DNA of 7,116 bases. Source: Desulfobacteraceae bacterium. Lineage in GTDB: Bacteria > Desulfobacterota > Desulfobacteria > Desulfobacterales > Desulfosalsimonadaceae. Under the pieces are notes generated by a model that was given only the letters and a program-made list of their open reading frames with translations, had not been told where the DNA came from and made no database searches. The translations under genes and the position numbers were made by a program. Shown here piece by piece: positions 5,661-7,116 of the stretch (position 1 is the first letter of the stretch; the number at the start of each line of letters is the position of its first letter). The stretch is from positions 1 to 7,116 of the forward strand of contig JAGXHH010000237.1 in the NCBI GenBank assembly GCA_024636355.1, given 5' to 3'.

Positions 5661-6578
5661 ATGAATGCACCTCGGAAAGTCATCCTCCGGGAAGTGGCCT
5701 TAAGAGACGGCCTGCAATCGGAAAAACGATTTATCCCGACTGAACAGAAGCTGGAACTGATCCGGACGTTGGCCGCAGCCGGCGTAAAACACCTGGAAAC
5801 CACATCTTTTGTCAGTCCCCTGGCAATCCCGCAATTGCGTGATGCCGCCGAACTGATGGCCCGGGTGGAGCGGGAGCAGCTCGAGCACGAAGTCATGGTC
5901 CCCAACCTGAAGGGCGCGCAGCGCGCCATCGATGCCCGGGCGGATCGGCTGATCCTGTTTGTCTCGGCAACCGATGCCCACAACCGGGCCAATGTCCGGC
6001 GAAGTGTTCGTGAATCGATGTCCGACGCGGATGCGATCTTTTCATTGGCGAACGACCACCGGGTGCCGGTGGCCGTCGCCATTGCGGTCGCTTTCGGCTG
6101 CCCGTACCAGGGGCCGGTTTCCCGCTCCGACGTATTCGAGATGGCACGCCATTTCGCCGAGCGGGGGGCCGACCGCATCACCCTTGCCGATACGAGCGGA
6201 CTGGCGAACCCGGCACAGGTTTCCGATATGGTCGCCTTTTTCAGGGGCCGATTGCCCGACGTGGCGTTCTGTCTTCACCTGCACAACAACCGGGGAATTG
6301 CCATGGCCAATCTTTATGCGGGTTATCTTGCCGGGATCGACCTGTTCGACACATCTTTGGGCGGCATCGGGGGGTGTCCCAATATCCCCCAGGCGGCCGG
6401 CAATCTGGCGACAGAAGACGCGGCGTTCATGTTCGAAGCGATGGGTGTTGAAACGGGCCTGGATCTCACCGGATTGATAACGGCCGCCCGGATGCTCGAA
6501 GAAATCCTCCAGCACCCCCTGCCCGGGCAGGTAATGAAAAGCGGCCTGCCGGAGGTCCGACCCACCTTCTTGGTTTGA
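5661..6578 (+). CDS. Hydroxymethylglutaryl-CoA lyase-type enzyme (DRE-TIM metallolyase)
   Basis: Predicted to cleave 3-hydroxy-3-methylglutaryl-CoA, or a similar tertiary hydroxyacyl-CoA, to acetoacetate (or analogue) and acetyl-CoA, as at the end of leucine breakdown. 305 aa, the usual length for the bacterial family. A TIM barrel is indicated by EVALRDGLQSE with catalytic Arg15-Asp16, ETTSFVSP (Glu46), the TLADTSG strand (D177), metal-ligand histidines HLHNNRG (H206, H208), and the glycine-rich loop GGIGGCP with the reactive Cys239, followed by GNLATED (247-253). Compared with textbook HMG-CoA lyases, the HxHDTxG box reads HLHNNRG and the segment after GGCP is NIPQAAGN rather than a Tyr/Phe-Ala-Pro-Gly type. 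The fold and chemistry are therefore secure, but the precise substrate is less so. It lacks the biotin-carboxylase and acyl-CoA dehydrogenase neighbours of a leucine degradation cluster. It converges with the Yip1-family gene. Confidence 0.88.
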   Translation: MNAPRKVILREVALRDGLQSEKRFIPTEQKLELIRTLAAAGVKHLETTSFVSPLAIPQLRDAAELMARVEREQLEHEVMVPNLKGAQRAIDARADRLILFVSATDAHNRANVRRSVRESMSDADAIFSLANDHRVPVAVAIAVAFGCPYQGPVSRSDVFEMARHFAERGADRITLADTSGLANPAQVSDMVAFFRGRLPDVAFCLHLHNNRGIAMANLYAGYLAGIDLFDTSLGGIGGCPNIPQAAGNLATEDAAFMFEAMGVETGLDLTGLITAARMLEEILQHPLPGQVMKSGLPEVRPTFLV

Positions 6579-6635
6579 AAAAGAATTGCAAGAGCCTGGG
6601 GATCATCCGTATATTTTCAAAGCTAGTATAAATAT

Positions 6636-6674
6636 TTTGCCGGCTGTCCGGGAGAGTTCCTGGCAGCTGGCAAA
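6636..6674. terminator. Long bulged hairpin between convergent genes (possible bidirectional terminator)
   Basis: TTTGCCGGCTG (6636-6646) pairs with CAGCTGGCAAA (6664-6674), 11 bp with one G-U. After a single bulged T (6647), CCGGGA pairs with TCCTGG (6648-6653 with 6658-6663), leaving a 4-nt loop GAGT. The stem totals 17 bp. It lies 58 nt after the lyase stop and 71 nt from the Yip1 gene stop, where a terminator serving both strands is expected. There is no proper T-tract on either strand, so it may instead be a 3'-end protecting or Rho-assisted structure. Confidence 0.45.
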
Positions 6675-6744
6675 TACGTTACCGGGGGATCTTTTCAAGC
6701 GCATATTATTTCATGCGTGAAGAAATGACGTGGTCCTTTCCACT

Positions 6745-7116
6745 TTACTTCTCGACGTTCTGACTGAAACCCTTGAGGAATTTGCCGACGGCTTCACCGG
6801 CTTCTTCCGGCGACATGTCTTCAAACTGCTTTGCCTGCCTTTCTGCGGACTGCATCTCAATTTCCCATTGTTCCATATTCTGCGCCATCTTCCGGCCGGC
6901 AACCTCCGCACTCAGCGACATCATCGCCAGTACTGCGCCCATTATGCCGAAGGCAATCCAGGCGGTTTTCGGCTTGATATCGTGAACCTCTATGCTGACG
7001 AGAACCAGCAGGTAGATCATCCAGGCGAGTCCGACAATCCCGCCGAGATACGGAATAATGCCGAGAACCGAAGTGATGGGAGTGATGGCGGCGCTGTAAG
7101 CCATGCCCCTGTAGGC
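6745..7116 (-). CDS. Yip1-family membrane protein, C-terminal part (5' end outside window)
   Basis: 123 residues visible. The frame continues to the window edge (AYRG before the first visible Met), and that Met (7104) has no properly spaced Shine-Dalgarno, so the true start lies beyond 7116. The segment AYRGMAYSAAITPITSVLGIIPYLGGIVGLAWMIYL has the features of Yip1-domain (YIP1 superfamily) C-termini: a conserved Y/F-R-x-x-A-Y-S motif, then paired hydrophobic helices split by a P-x-x-G-G turn, then an E-V-H-x-I motif. Visible hydrophobic segments are at about 10-26, 28-43 and 52-69. After the last helix comes a charged, helical, probably cytoplasmic tail of about 54 residues (70-123), rich in Glu, Lys and Met, longer than I would expect for the family. 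Function of bacterial Yip1-domain proteins is poorly defined. It converges with the lyase gene. Confidence 0.75.
   Translation of the reverse strand, partial: AYRGMAYSAAITPITSVLGIIPYLGGIVGLAWMIYLLVLVSIEVHDIKPKTAWIAFGIMGAVLAMMSLSAEVAGRKMAQNMEQWEIEMQSAERQAKQFEDMSPEEAGEAVGKFLKGFSQNVEK

Noticed and set aside
5324..6181. Long minus-strand open frame of 285 codons opposite the cyclase and lyase genes
   Set aside because: It is antisense to two clear protein families, Arg/Ser-rich in composition, and crosses the intergenic gap; a shadow of GC-biased codons.
6700..6717. Small inverted repeat CGCAT / ATGCG near the Yip1 gene 3' end
   Set aside because: Only 5 bp of stem with an 8-nt loop and no T-tract; not distinguishable from chance.

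Overview
The window looks like an ordinary chromosomal segment of a moderately GC-rich Gram-negative anaerobe. A member of the Desulfobacterota (Desulfosarcina/Desulfobacteraceae-like) is my best guess. It rests on the gene mix (a cysteine-rich multi-cluster ferredoxin, an Opp-type transporter with a long substrate-binding protein, an HMG-CoA lyase-type enzyme, a membrane GGDEF protein) and on numerous short palindromic repeats in the gaps. No rRNA or other taxonomic marker is present, so this is inference.

Layout. (1) 1-2600, plus strand: the 3' part of an oppF/dppF-type ABC ATPase, then a family 5 extracellular solute-binding protein (SBP) carrying an unusual coiled-coil insertion. Together they are the tail of a peptide/nickel-type ABC uptake operon whose permease genes lie upstream of the window. 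(2) 2598-2863: a non-coding mosaic of a 130-bp hairpin element (MITE-like) followed by four tandem short palindromes, lying between two convergent genes. (3) 2880-4076, minus strand: a winged-helix-like plus multi-cluster Fe-S protein. (4) 4077-4504: a divergent intergenic region with one intact and one decayed palindromic repeat and an AT-rich putative promoter. (5) 4505-6578, plus strand: a six-TM diguanylate cyclase (GGEEF with an I-site) and, 40 nt downstream, an HMG-CoA lyase-type DRE-TIM metallolyase, probably co-transcribed. (6) 6579-6744: a convergent gap with a long bulged hairpin. (7) 6745-7116, minus strand: the C-terminal part of a Yip1-family membrane protein running off the window.

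How the genes relate. Only the ATPase and the SBP form an evident functional unit. The Fe-S protein, cyclase, lyase and Yip1 protein have no obvious shared pathway. The most distinctive feature is repeat invasion. One 20-bp palindrome (GGGCGATTCGTGAATCGCCC) or its remnants occurs in each of the first three gene junctions. The repeats run right up to reading frames: the ATPase stop codon lies in a truncated copy, the SBP stop codon is the outermost base triplet of the 130-bp hairpin, and the Fe-S gene has a spurious upstream start inside another copy. I did not find a convincing new defence, mobile or biosynthetic system here.
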